Program-made: the position numbers and the translations under genes | The notes under the pieces: generated by a model | Databases searched by the model: none | What the model saw: the letters and a program-made list of their open reading frames with translations, nothing else | What the model was told of the DNA's origin: nothing | Assembly: GCA_025459125.1 (NCBI GenBank) | Contig: JALORE010000025.1 | Span: 1 to 52,705, forward strand | DNA: 52,705 bases | DNA from: Planctomycetota bacterium | Lineage (GTDB): Bacteria; Planctomycetota; Phycisphaerae; Sedimentisphaerales; Anaerobacaceae | Direction of reading: 5' to 3' | Part shown: positions 16,678 through 24,252 of the stretch, one piece after another | How the letters are laid out: each line of letters begins with the position of its first letter | How positions within the stretch are numbered: the first letter of the stretch is position 1

Positions 16678-17630
16678 TGGAGCAGCCTGCCGGGCAGGGT
16701 AACCCGCCAAGAGTTGCAGAGCCGGTTGTGTCTTATTCCTCTATCCTTGAAGAACACGACGTAGCTCGCGCCCAACGTGAGACGCGTCGAAGTCTACTTC
16801 GAGACATCGCGTCTCCGGACTTCAATGAAGGCACAGGGCCGAACGGTGTTATAGCGCACATCTCCCAAGGGTCTCTGTCAAGCGAGGATGTACCGGTATT
16901 GGGTAACATCCTCCTGAACCTGGGCGACGTTAAGACGTTGAATCTGATTTTGCACAGCCCCGGTGGCGAAGGTACTGTCGTAGAGAAATTTGTTGGCTTG
17001 TGTCGATCCCAATGTGAACGATTTCGTGTGCTTGTACCGAATGAAGCAAAGAGTGCTGCTACCCTGATAGCCCTTGGTGCGGATGAGATCGTGATGGGCC
17101 CCTCTGCGGAACTTGGCCCGATTGACGCACAGATACGGGTTGTTGTGAGTGGCACGCCCCGGCTAATATCTGCGCAGTCATTTATCGACGCCCGTGATGG
17201 GCTTTTGAAACAGTATGCCAAGCAAGTGGCTGACGGAAAGGACACGGGCGCAACGATGCAGATGCTGGCAACGTTGGACTTGCCGTTCATAACAGAATGT
17301 GAGCACTTGATGGCGTTTGGTCGTGATGTCGCACAGAAACTCCTGTCGGAACGCATGCTGAAGGGCAGACGAAATGAGGCTAAGGTGAAAAAGGCAGTCG
17401 AGACGCTATCGTCGGTCGAACGCTTCAAGGTGCATGGCCGTATTCTTGATGGGCGAACTGCGAGAACCGAACTCGGTCTAAAGGTGTCATTGTGCGGCAG
17501 GAACGATCCGCTATGGAGGAAGATCTGGGAGTACTATACAAGAGCCGAAATAGCATTGGGCCGCTCAAGCGCGGCAAAGCTCTTTGAGACCGAAGACGAG
17601 TTGCTGATAGCAGCGCCTCCAGTAACGTAG
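16677..17630 (+). CDS. SDH-family ClpP-fold serine proteinase
   Basis: 317 residues matching the serine dehydrogenase proteinase family of the ClpP/crotonase fold. Seen directly: L-H-S-P-G-G-E-G-T (oxyanion loop, about 93-101), N-E-A-K-S-A-A-T-L-I-A-L-G-A-D-E (probable nucleophile Ser126), E-L-G-P-I-D (Asp150) and V-H-G-R-I-L-D-G (His252), which together fit the Ser-Asp-His set implied by the family name. No signal peptide or membrane segment is obvious, so it should act in the cytoplasm. A GGAGG site lies inside the end of the upstream gene. Tight coupling to the KGG protein and to the 58-aa gene 21 bp downstream suggests a three-gene unit. The substrate is unknown. Confidence 0.85.
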   Translation: MEQPAGQGNPPRVAEPVVSYSSILEEHDVARAQRETRRSLLRDIASPDFNEGTGPNGVIAHISQGSLSSEDVPVLGNILLNLGDVKTLNLILHSPGGEGTVVEKFVGLCRSQCERFRVLVPNEAKSAATLIALGADEIVMGPSAELGPIDAQIRVVVSGTPRLISAQSFIDARDGLLKQYAKQVADGKDTGATMQMLATLDLPFITECEHLMAFGRDVAQKLLSERMLKGRRNEAKVKKAVETLSSVERFKVHGRILDGRTARTELGLKVSLCGRNDPLWRKIWEYYTRAEIALGRSSAAKLFETEDELLIAAPPVT

Positions 17631-17651
17631 AGCGGATAGAAGGGAGGATTT

Positions 17652-17828
17652 ATGTCGGATACACAAGACAAAAGACCGCTAAGTGATAAAGCCAAACGAG
17701 CGGAAGAGCTTTTCAAGCGATACGAGGAAGACACCAAGCTGGCAACTGAAGCGATGCTCCGGACTCATCGGTATCGGAGAACACAGATATCAGAACAGAT
17801 CAAGTACAAATACGAGCGAATTTCTTAG
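17652..17828 (+). CDS. Short charged protein downstream of the protease, unrecognised
   Basis: 58 residues starting at ATG 17652 with GGGAGG six bases upstream. It is rich in Lys, Arg and Glu and probably helical (K-A-K-R-A-E-E-L-F-K-R-Y-E-E-D-T-K). I do not recognise a family. The spacing and good ribosome site argue that it is translated with the protease. It might be a substrate, adaptor or inhibitor. Only 4 bp separate its stop from the antitoxin start, so it could also be the truncated front of a longer gene cut by a rearrangement. Confidence 0.6.
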   Translation: MSDTQDKRPLSDKAKRAEELFKRYEEDTKLATEAMLRTHRYRRTQISEQIKYKYERIS

Positions 17829-17832
17829 AAAG

Positions 17833-18042
17833 ATGCGAATGGACGCTCTCAAGCTTAGCGCCAAGGAGCGAGCCTTTCTCGCCAAATGCCTCATAGAAAG
17901 CCTGGACCAGACCGAGGAGCAGGAGATCGAGCAGATGTGGCTCGACGAGGCCGAGCGCCGCTTGGCTGCTTATGATAAAGGGACTATACCAGCGAGATCG
18001 GCGAGTGAAGCCTTTGCCGAAGCCTATGAGAGAATCAGATGA
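17833..18042 (+). CDS. Addiction-module antitoxin (putative addiction module component family)
   Basis: 69 residues. The pattern A-L-K-L-S-A-K-E-R-A-F-L-A-K-C-L-I-E-S-L-D, then E-Q-M-W-L-D-E-A-E-R-R-L, and a C-terminal G-T-I-P-A-R-S-A-S-E-A-F is characteristic of the short antitoxins paired with RelE/ParE toxins. The stop overlaps the ATG of the toxin remnant (ATGA at 18039-18042), the usual arrangement. The ribosome site is weak. Because the toxin is broken, the antitoxin is an orphan here; it could still neutralise related toxins encoded elsewhere. Confidence 0.8.
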   Translation: MRMDALKLSAKERAFLAKCLIESLDQTEEQEIEQMWLDEAERRLAAYDKGTIPARSASEAFAEAYERIR

Positions 18043-18210
18043 AGACCCCTCGGTTCCTCCTGCCCGCGGAAGAGGAAATTCTCGAAGCGGTATTTTGTCA
18101 TGAGCGGCAATCATGCCGTTCTGTATGAAGACCGACCTCAAGAAATCCTGATCATTGCGGTCACGCATCTGCGCAGACATCCAGCCTACTGGATTGACGG
18201 AATACCCTGA
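18039..18210 (+). pseudogene. RelE/ParE-type toxin remnant with internal deletion
   Basis: The frame from ATG 18039 gives F-L-L-P-A-E-E-E-I-L-E-A-V, the typical toxin N-terminus, then soon stops (TGA at 18126-18128). The toxin C-terminus, H-A-V-L-Y-E-D-R, I-L-I-I-A-V-T-H-L-R-R-H-P-A-Y-W, appears in another frame up to the stop at 18208-18210. Normal family members are about 95-100 residues; the middle 40 or so are missing between about 18095 and 18110. The toxin must be inactive. Confidence 0.75.
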
Positions 18211-18260
18211 TCGTCGCCAGACACCCTCAGTGGCCGGCCTGCTCCCAGGCTCGACGGGGG

Positions 18261-19007
18261 TTACGCAATCCTCTTCCGGATCTTGGCCCAGGAGGGCGTG
18301 ATCAGGAAGCTCTCGGCCATGTTGTCGATCATCCGCTCGAACTTGTTCCTGGGGACGGCGAAGCTCAGCATATCTTCCGGGATGAAGGGGCGGGCGGAGA
18401 CGTCGAACAGACCGAGGACCGCCCGGGACGAATCGCTGGCCTGTTCCCGGTAGGGATATTGCACGATCGACCCGCAGCCGGCGGCGAACGGGGTGAAGAC
18501 GCCGTTCGGATCGGCTACGTCGAAGTTGGCGAGCGTGAACAGGCCGGAGAGGACATCCGGCCGGGCGAAGAAGACCACCACGTCCGGCTCATCCGCCTCG
18601 GTAAGCTCGTCCCAGCGCTTGAAGACAATGAACTTCCCCGGCGCGTCGAACTTCGCCATCTTCGCCAATCCGGCTTTCACCAACGCCGGCGTCTTCTTGT
18701 AGCGCTCGCCTTCCAGCTTGCCCGGGATGCCGCAGGAGAGGAAGTACTCGAAATTGGGCATCAGCGTGTCATCGAAGCCGAGGTATCTCTTGCCGCCGAA
18801 GCAGCCGAGAGCCTGGGCATCGAAGCACAGCGACTGCCCGGTGCGCACCTTCACCAAGTCGGCGAAGATGCACCGATGTTCGACGGGAGGCTTCACCAGG
18901 TCGGCCGAGGGGGCCTCGTCCGTGTAGTAGAACGTGATGGGCAATTCGGCCCCGGGGAAGTACTTCTCCCAGAGCCTGATGAACTGGTCCCTGTGGTTGG
19001 CATCCAT
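18261..19007 (-). CDS. DUF169 family protein
   Basis: 248 residues matching the DUF169 family: L-P-I-T-F-Y-Y-T-D-E near the start, H-R-C-I-F-A-D-L and a Cys-containing A-L-G-C-F-G-G-K-R-Y-L-G-F, F-F-A-R-P-D-V-L-S-G-L-F and the late A-A-G-C-G-S-I-V-Q-Y-P. Conserved cysteines suggest cofactor or metal binding, but no function is established. No signal peptide, so it is cytosolic. AAAGGA lies upstream of ATG 19007. It stands alone, transcribed away from the 19309 gene. Confidence 0.85.
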   Translation of the reverse strand: MDANHRDQFIRLWEKYFPGAELPITFYYTDEAPSADLVKPPVEHRCIFADLVKVRTGQSLCFDAQALGCFGGKRYLGFDDTLMPNFEYFLSCGIPGKLEGERYKKTPALVKAGLAKMAKFDAPGKFIVFKRWDELTEADEPDVVVFFARPDVLSGLFTLANFDVADPNGVFTPFAAGCGSIVQYPYREQASDSSRAVLGLFDVSARPFIPEDMLSFAVPRNKFERMIDNMAESFLITPSWAKIRKRIA

Positions 19008-19233
19008 GTCTTCAATCCTTTCCAGGTCGCGGCTTTGCAGCGACGGTACTTGGATTTCATTCTACGGTCGAGGGGATCGCGTGGAAAGGCGACTCTTGGC
19101 GCCGCCTCTCACGGGAAAAGGACAAAACCGTAACAAGACCGTAACACGGCGACGCTACCGTAACGTGGGGCTGAATCGCCCCGCAGAAGCCGTCTGCCTT
19201 GGGCGGCGGTGGGATACGCCATGTGGCATTCTG

Positions 19234-19262
19234 TTGGCTTCCTGGCCCGGCTCCTGTTATTC
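19234..19262 (+). promoter_or_regulatory. Weak promoter candidate for the 19309 gene
   Basis: TTGGCT, a 17-bp spacer and TTATTC followed by TGG. The -10 box is imperfect. The 19008-19308 gap holds no other recognised feature. Confidence 0.3.
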
Positions 19263-19308
19263 TGGTGGCAACCGAGAACGGATGAGTGTTCAGCCCCGGA
19301 GGTGCGGC

Positions 19309-21063
19309 ATGCGTACGAGACTGGCGTTGAGCCTGGTTCTTCTCCCGCTCGTGATTTCCACGTCCCTGCCGGCGCAGAGTCCGCCCCCGGCCGTGCAGTG
19401 GGTGCCGCCGGATGCGGTGATCTGTCTGCACGTGGCCCGGCCCAAGGTGCTGCTCGATCTCGTGACCGGCAAGGAGATGATGCAGGCGCTTGAGTCCTCC
19501 CCGTTCTACCGGGGCCTGCTGTCGCAGCCCAAGTTCAAGGAGTTCCTCACCGGGATCCGGTTCCTGGAGGCCGCGCTGGGTACGGATTGGCGGAGGGGTC
19601 TGGCCCGGCTCACCGGCGGGAGTATCACCCTGGCGGTCTGCCCGCAGGATACGGCGGTGGCGATCATCGACGCCGAGGATGCGCAGCTCCTGGCAAAGCT
19701 CCACGAAACCATCCTGAATATCACCCGTGCGGAGGCCGAGAAGCAGGGCCGCCCGGAGAAGGTTGCCTCCAAGGATTACGGCGGGGTCACGGCCTGGACG
19801 TTCGACGGGAAAGAGGCGCACGCCCTGATCGGCAGCCGGCTGATCTTCTCCAGCCGGGCGGAAGGTCTCAAGGCGGTCCTGGATCTGCGTAGTTCCTCCG
19901 GCAGCACGAGCCTGGCGGATGACCCGGCCTTTCGCGCTGCCCGCAAGATGGTCAACCCGCAAGCCGCCGCCCACATGTTCGTGAATCTCAAGCCCCTGCT
20001 GGGTGTGCCGAACATTGCGCGGCTTCTGGAGAACCAGCGGGCCAATCCCCTGGCGGCCTTGTTGTTTGCCGGCGTTACGGAGTCCGTGCGCCATTCGAAC
20101 TGGCTGAGCCTGGAGTTGGGCGTCGAAGGAAAGACGTTCGTCATTCGGGCTCTGGCCGACGGTCAGGTCGCCGGAGCGAACAGTGTCGCGGCGTTCACGC
20201 TGCCGCAGAAGGCCGACGACGGCGCCTGGCCGAACCTGGCGGTGCCGGGACGGATCGCGGCCCTCAGTCTCTACCGCGACCTGCGCGGGTTCTATGCCGC
20301 CAAGGACACGCTCTTTCCCGAGCGCTCCTCCGGCCTGATCTTCTTCGAGAACATGATGGGCATCTTCTTCACCGGGCGCGACCTGACGACCGAGGTCCTG
20401 GCCGAGACCGGGCCCCAGGTCCGGCTCGTGGTGGCCGAGCCGCGTTACGACGGGGCCGCCGGCACGCCGCAGGTCCAGATCCCGGCCTTCGCGGCGGTCC
20501 TGCGGCTGCGCCACCCCGAGCAGTTCGGCAAGGTGGTCGAGGAGGCCTGGCAGAAGGCGGTGGGCCTGATCAACTTCACCCGCGGCCAGAAGGCACTGCC
20601 GGGTCTGGTCATCGACCGGCCCACCTACCGGGACACCAAGTACACCGTGGCGGCCTTCGCGCCGCCCGACGCCAATGAGCAGGCGAAGCTCGCTACGCGG
20701 TTCAACGCCCGCCCGTCGCTGGCCATGCCTGGCCCATACCTGATTCTCAGCTCGAGCGACAGCCTGGCCCGCGATCTGATCGATGCCCTGGACCGGGAGA
20801 CGAAAGGGAGCGTGACGCCCCTGGCCCAGGCGCACAGCGTGCTGGAAATCGACGGCGGCTCCGTGGCCGCAGCCCTGCAGGCCAACCGCGAAACCCTCAT
20901 CCAGGGCGATATGCTCAAGAAAGGCAGGACCCACGACCAATCCGCCGCCGGGATCGATATGTTGATCACCCTGGTGCAGCTCGCGGAGCAACTCAAGCTG
21001 AGCGTCGGCGCCGACGGCGGTCTGACCCAGGCGACTCTGTCCGTGAGATGGAAGGCGCCGTGA
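19309..21063 (+). CDS. Large secreted protein of unknown function
   Basis: 584 residues. ATG 19309 has GGAGG seven bases upstream and a clear signal peptide (A-L-S-L-V-L-L-P-L-V-I-S-T-S-L-P-A-Q-S). An upstream in-frame ATG at 19282 is less likely. After the signal comes V-P-P-D-A-V-I-C-L-H-V-A-R-P, a start seen in planctomycete proteins whose function I do not know, and several alternating alpha/beta segments, without recognisable catalytic motifs. It is followed by repeat copy D and the DUF1800 gene. Confidence 0.7.
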   Translation: MRTRLALSLVLLPLVISTSLPAQSPPPAVQWVPPDAVICLHVARPKVLLDLVTGKEMMQALESSPFYRGLLSQPKFKEFLTGIRFLEAALGTDWRRGLARLTGGSITLAVCPQDTAVAIIDAEDAQLLAKLHETILNITRAEAEKQGRPEKVASKDYGGVTAWTFDGKEAHALIGSRLIFSSRAEGLKAVLDLRSSSGSTSLADDPAFRAARKMVNPQAAAHMFVNLKPLLGVPNIARLLENQRANPLAALLFAGVTESVRHSNWLSLELGVEGKTFVIRALADGQVAGANSVAAFTLPQKADDGAWPNLAVPGRIAALSLYRDLRGFYAAKDTLFPERSSGLIFFENMMGIFFTGRDLTTEVLAETGPQVRLVVAEPRYDGAAGTPQVQIPAFAAVLRLRHPEQFGKVVEEAWQKAVGLINFTRGQKALPGLVIDRPTYRDTKYTVAAFAPPDANEQAKLATRFNARPSLAMPGPYLILSSSDSLARDLIDALDRETKGSVTPLAQAHSVLEIDGGSVAAALQANRETLIQGDMLKKGRTHDQSAAGIDMLITLVQLAEQLKLSVGADGGLTQATLSVRWKAP

Positions 21064-21091
21064 AGCCTCGATCTTATGAGTCCCAGTTGTT

Positions 21092-21208
21092 CAGCCCGGT
21101 ACAGGTGAGAAACAGGGTGGCAGCGGCAAGCGGAGTCCCCGGAGCTTGCCGATGGTGTCTGCACGTATCCCACGGATCATCGGCAAGCTGCGCTTGCCGC
21201 TGCCACCC
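21092..21208. repeat. Palindromic dispersed repeat, copy D (short form)
   Basis: The core 21115-21208 has the family ends and left flank CCGGTACAGGTGAGAAACAG. The inner stem CTTGCCGATGG pairs with ATCATCGGCAAG. Imperfectly repeated TATGAGTC and CCCATAGG motifs lie on both sides (21075-21255). No gene is seen in 21064-21279. Confidence 0.82.
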
Positions 21209-21279
21209 GTTGTGAGTCACAGGTCCTATGAGTCGCATGCGTCCCATAGGTCCAATTGAATGTTCCGAAAGGCAACTGC

Positions 21280-22656
21280 ATGTCCGCGCGAGTTGAGAAC
21301 CACCGATCCGATCCCGACCGGGCCTGGGTCGCGTACGAGCCGGATGCCCGCCGGCCGTGGAGTCTGGCGCTGGCGGCGCACCTGTACCGGCGTGCCGCGT
21401 TTGGCGCGAATTGGGGCCAGCTTCAGCAAGCCCTCTCCGAGGGACCGCAGCGTACGGCGGACCGATTGCTGCGACCGCAGGCCGCCGAGGTCGCCGCCTT
21501 CGACCGCCGGGGCGGGGAATCCGAGAGTATGGCCGGCGGTTCCGTCGAGAACCTGCAGGCCTGGTGGCTCCGCCGGATGATCGAGACGCCGCACCCGCTG
21601 CTGGAGAAGATGACGCTCTTCTGGCACAGCCATTTCGCGCTCAACGCGGGCGGCGTGAGCGATCCCCGGCTGATGCAGGCGCACCTGGGCCTGCTGCGCA
21701 GTCACGCCCTGGGCTCGTTCGATTCCCTGTTGCGGGGCATCGCGCGCGACCCCGCCATGTTCCTGTGGCTGGGCGCGGACCGCAATCGCAAGGCCTCTCC
21801 CAACGAGGGTTTCGTCCGGCCGCTGCTGGAGACCTTCACGCTGGGCCCGGGGCATTGCACCGACCAGGATGTTCAGGCGGCGGCCCGGGCTTTCACCGGC
21901 TGGTCCGTGCTGCGGGGACAGCTTCGCTATCTGGACCTGGAGTACGATGGAGCGAGTCAGCGGTTCCTGGGCCGAGAGGGCAGTTTCGCGGCCCAGGACA
22001 TCGTGCGCATCGTGGCGGAACACCCGGCCACCGCCCAAACCATCGTGCGCAGGCTGTATCGCTGGCTGATCAGCGAGACCCAGGACCCCGACGATGCGCT
22101 GCTCGCGCCTCTGGTGGCGTCGTTCGCCGGAGATCGGGACATAGCGAGGCTCGTGGAGACCATGCTACGGTCCAACCTGCTCTTTTCTCCATTTTCGTAT
22201 CGCCAGAAGGTCAAGGGCCCGGTCGAATTGGCCGTGGGCATGACGCAGGCCCTGGAGGCCATGGTCTCCACGACCCAACTGGCACAGGAGGTGGCCGGTC
22301 TCGGTCAGAGCCTGTGCCGTCCGCCGACGGTGAAGGGCTGGGCCGGCGGGTCCCATTGGATCAATACCGCGGCCCTGGTAGGACGCCACAACCTCGCGGC
22401 GGCGCTGCTGCTGACCGGCAAACGCTATGAGACCAAGCTGGACCCGTGGGCGGTCGCGCAGAAGCACGGCCGCGGGACGCCCGAGGCGGCGGGGCGGTTC
22501 CTGCTGGAGCTGCTGGTGCAGGACGACTTGGAGCCGGCCACGCGTGACGCCCTGTTGCACGATGTGCGGACGCCCGCCGCGGCCAAGGAGCCGGGGGCCG
22601 CGCTGCGGCGTTTGGCGTACGTGGTGATGACGTTGCCGGAGTATCATCTATCGTAG
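21280..22656 (+). CDS. DUF1800 family protein
   Basis: 458 residues with the DUF1800 signatures H-L-Y-R-R-A-A-F-G-A near the start, W-W-L-R-R-M-I-E-T-P-H-P-L-L-E-K-M-T, L-F-W-H-S-H-F-A, D-P-A-M-F-L-W-L, and E-T-F-T-L-G-P-G followed by A-A-R-A-F-T-G-W. This family is almost always next to DUF1501, as here (next gene), and is believed to be exported or surface-associated, but its activity is unknown. No signal peptide is evident. ATG 21280 has GAAAGG upstream; a TTG in frame at 21256 is unlikely. Confidence 0.92.
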   Translation: MSARVENHRSDPDRAWVAYEPDARRPWSLALAAHLYRRAAFGANWGQLQQALSEGPQRTADRLLRPQAAEVAAFDRRGGESESMAGGSVENLQAWWLRRMIETPHPLLEKMTLFWHSHFALNAGGVSDPRLMQAHLGLLRSHALGSFDSLLRGIARDPAMFLWLGADRNRKASPNEGFVRPLLETFTLGPGHCTDQDVQAAARAFTGWSVLRGQLRYLDLEYDGASQRFLGREGSFAAQDIVRIVAEHPATAQTIVRRLYRWLISETQDPDDALLAPLVASFAGDRDIARLVETMLRSNLLFSPFSYRQKVKGPVELAVGMTQALEAMVSTTQLAQEVAGLGQSLCRPPTVKGWAGGSHWINTAALVGRHNLAAALLLTGKRYETKLDPWAVAQKHGRGTPEAAGRFLLELLVQDDLEPATRDALLHDVRTPAAAKEPGAALRRLAYVVMTLPEYHLS

Positions 22657-22703
22657 CACGGGTATCTTGCCCGTGACTCTGAATTCACGGGCGCGACGCC
22701 CAT
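22654..22703. repeat. Double-hairpin repeat of the CACGGGTATCTTGCCCGTG type
   Basis: CACGGGTATCTTGCCCGTG is followed by a second hairpin, GGGCGCGACGCCC. It overlaps the DUF1800 stop codon and occupies the gap to the DUF1501 gene. Similar elements are known between genes in planctomycetes and other bacteria. Confidence 0.6.
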
Positions 22704-22724
22704 GCCACTTTGGGAGCCAATGCC

Positions 22725-23960
22725 ATGTTGAGCACTCGACGTGATTTCCTGCGGACGGCACTGGGGACCTCGACGCTGCTATCGCTTGGATCGCTGGACC
22801 CGGATTGGCTCGCGCGTTCGGCGCTGGCGGCGCCGCGCGGCGAGCGGGATACGGTCCTGGTCGTTCTCCAACTCACCGGCGGCAACGATGGTCTGAATAC
22901 CGTCGTCCCGTACGCAGACGACGAGTACGGGCGGAACCGCACCACACTGCGTCTGCCGACGAGCGATTTGCACAAGATCGACGCGCATCTGGGCTTTCAT
23001 CCCCGCATGGCGGCATTCCTGCGGCTGTACCGGGATGGTTACCTGAGCATCGTTCAGGGCGTGGGCTGCCCGAATCCGGATCAAGACCATGATCGTGCCC
23101 TGCGGATGTGGCACACCGCCGACCCGCAACGGCTGCACCGCCAGACCGGTTGGCTGGGCCGCACCGTGGATCGCGCCTGGAATCCCGCGGCGCCGGAGAC
23201 CACGGCCGTGTTTGTCGGGCCGATCGCCCGGCCTTTCGCCCTCAATGCCGAGAACGTCTTTGTCCCTTCCCTTCGATCCGCGGAGGACCTCACCGTTCGT
23301 AGTGTGCCCGTAAGGGCATATCCTGAAACGCCCGAAGGCGTTACTCCCACCGCCAAGGCGGACGCCCCCTTGTTGCAGGCTTTGCGCGAGAGCACGCGGA
23401 TCGCACGCACCAAGAGCGAACAGATCAAAGCGGCCATCGCGTCCGCCGGCGGTTCGAGCGACTACCCATCATTCGGCCTCGCGCGGGACCTCCATACGAT
23501 CGCCCAGCTCATCCGGGCCGATATCGGCATCCGCATCTTCTTCGCGGAGCTCGGCGGCGGCGGCATCGGCGGCTTCGACAATCACGCCAATCAACTGGGC
23601 AATCACTGTGCCCTGCTGCACCAGATGGCCGAGTCCATCGCGGCCTTTGTCTACGACCTCCAACGCGACCGGCAGTTGGATCGGGTCCTGCTGATGACGT
23701 TCTCGGAATTCGGCCGGACGGTCCAGGAGAACGGCCGACGCGGCACCGACCACGGCGCCGCGGCGCCGGTCTTCCTGGCAGGCGGCAAGATCAAGGGTGG
23801 TCTCCTGGGTTCGCACCCCAGCCTCACGGACCTGGATAAAGGGGCATTGAAGCTGCACATCGATTTTCGTCGGGTCTACGCGACGGTGCTGGATCGCTGG
23901 CTCGGCTGCGACAGCGTCCCGGTGCTCGGCAGCCGCTTCGAGCCGCTGGACGTCCTGTAG
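22725..23960 (+). CDS. DUF1501 family Tat-exported protein
   Basis: 411 residues from ATG 22725 (GGGAGCC upstream) with a Tat signal (S-T-R-R-D-F-L-R-T-A-L-G). DUF1501 marks seen: L-Q-L-T-G-G-N-D-G-L-N-T-V-V-P-Y, L-G-F-H-P-R-M, V-G-C-P-N-P-D-Q-D-H, L-L-M-T-F-S-E-F-G-R-T-V-Q-E-N and G-T-D-H-G-A-A-A-P-V-F-L. The fold resembles alkaline phosphatase or sulfatase superfamily enzymes. It partners the DUF1800 gene. Unusually, residues about 192-207 (S-V-P-V-R-A-Y-P-E-T-P-E-G-V-T-P) are encoded by a copy of the double-hairpin repeat also found between genes at 9473. Confidence 0.92.
   Translation: MLSTRRDFLRTALGTSTLLSLGSLDPDWLARSALAAPRGERDTVLVVLQLTGGNDGLNTVVPYADDEYGRNRTTLRLPTSDLHKIDAHLGFHPRMAAFLRLYRDGYLSIVQGVGCPNPDQDHDRALRMWHTADPQRLHRQTGWLGRTVDRAWNPAAPETTAVFVGPIARPFALNAENVFVPSLRSAEDLTVRSVPVRAYPETPEGVTPTAKADAPLLQALRESTRIARTKSEQIKAAIASAGGSSDYPSFGLARDLHTIAQLIRADIGIRIFFAELGGGGIGGFDNHANQLGNHCALLHQMAESIAAFVYDLQRDRQLDRVLLMTFSEFGRTVQENGRRGTDHGAAAPVFLAGGKIKGGLLGSHPSLTDLDKGALKLHIDFRRVYATVLDRWLGCDSVPVLGSRFEPLDVL
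23299..23345. repeat. Double-hairpin repeat inside the DUF1501 coding sequence
   Basis: GTAGTGTGCCCGTAAGGGCA is followed by ACGCCCGAAGGCGT and TACTC. It matches the intergenic element at 9473-9520 in order, spacing and hairpin sequence. The host frame is kept open, so about 16 residues are added to the protein. Confidence 0.7.
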
Positions 23961-24026
23961 CCGCCAAATCCCGAATTCGAATGTCCAGCCTTCTCGGCCT
24001 TACCACCTCCGTCCAGGTTGAATTGT

Positions 24027-24118
24027 GGGTGGCAGCGGCAAGGCCGGAGGCTTTGCGGAGGCTGTGCCGCTGGCGGACGGACGAACCATCGGCAAGCTGG
24101 CGCTTGCCGCTGCCACCC
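24027..24118. repeat. Palindromic dispersed repeat, copy E
   Basis: A family member with GGGTGGCAGCGGCAAGGCC at the left and the complementary GCGCTTGCCGCTGCCACCC at the right. It lies between the convergent DUF1501 and glycosidase genes. No gene is seen in 23961-24252. Confidence 0.8.
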
Positions 24119-24190
24119 ACGATGTCTTGCGCCTTTGCGTTTGCCCTGTGCTGCCACCCGGTCGTGATGGTACGAACCGGCGTCATATGC

Positions 24191-24216
24191 CATTGCGAGC
24201 GCAGCGCAGCAATCTC
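24191..24216. repeat. Fragment of the CATTGCGAGCGCAGC / AATCTC repeat
   Basis: CATTGCGAGCGCAGCGCAGC then AATCTC. It is the complement-type counterpart of the fragment at 5049-5091. Confidence 0.4.
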
Positions 24217-24252
24217 AATTCTGCGGCTGGTGACGGGTGATTGCCGCGAGCA

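Noticed and set aside
19057-20991. 644-codon minus-strand frame opposite the secreted unknown protein
   Set aside because: Same reasoning: shadow composition, no start context, no domain.
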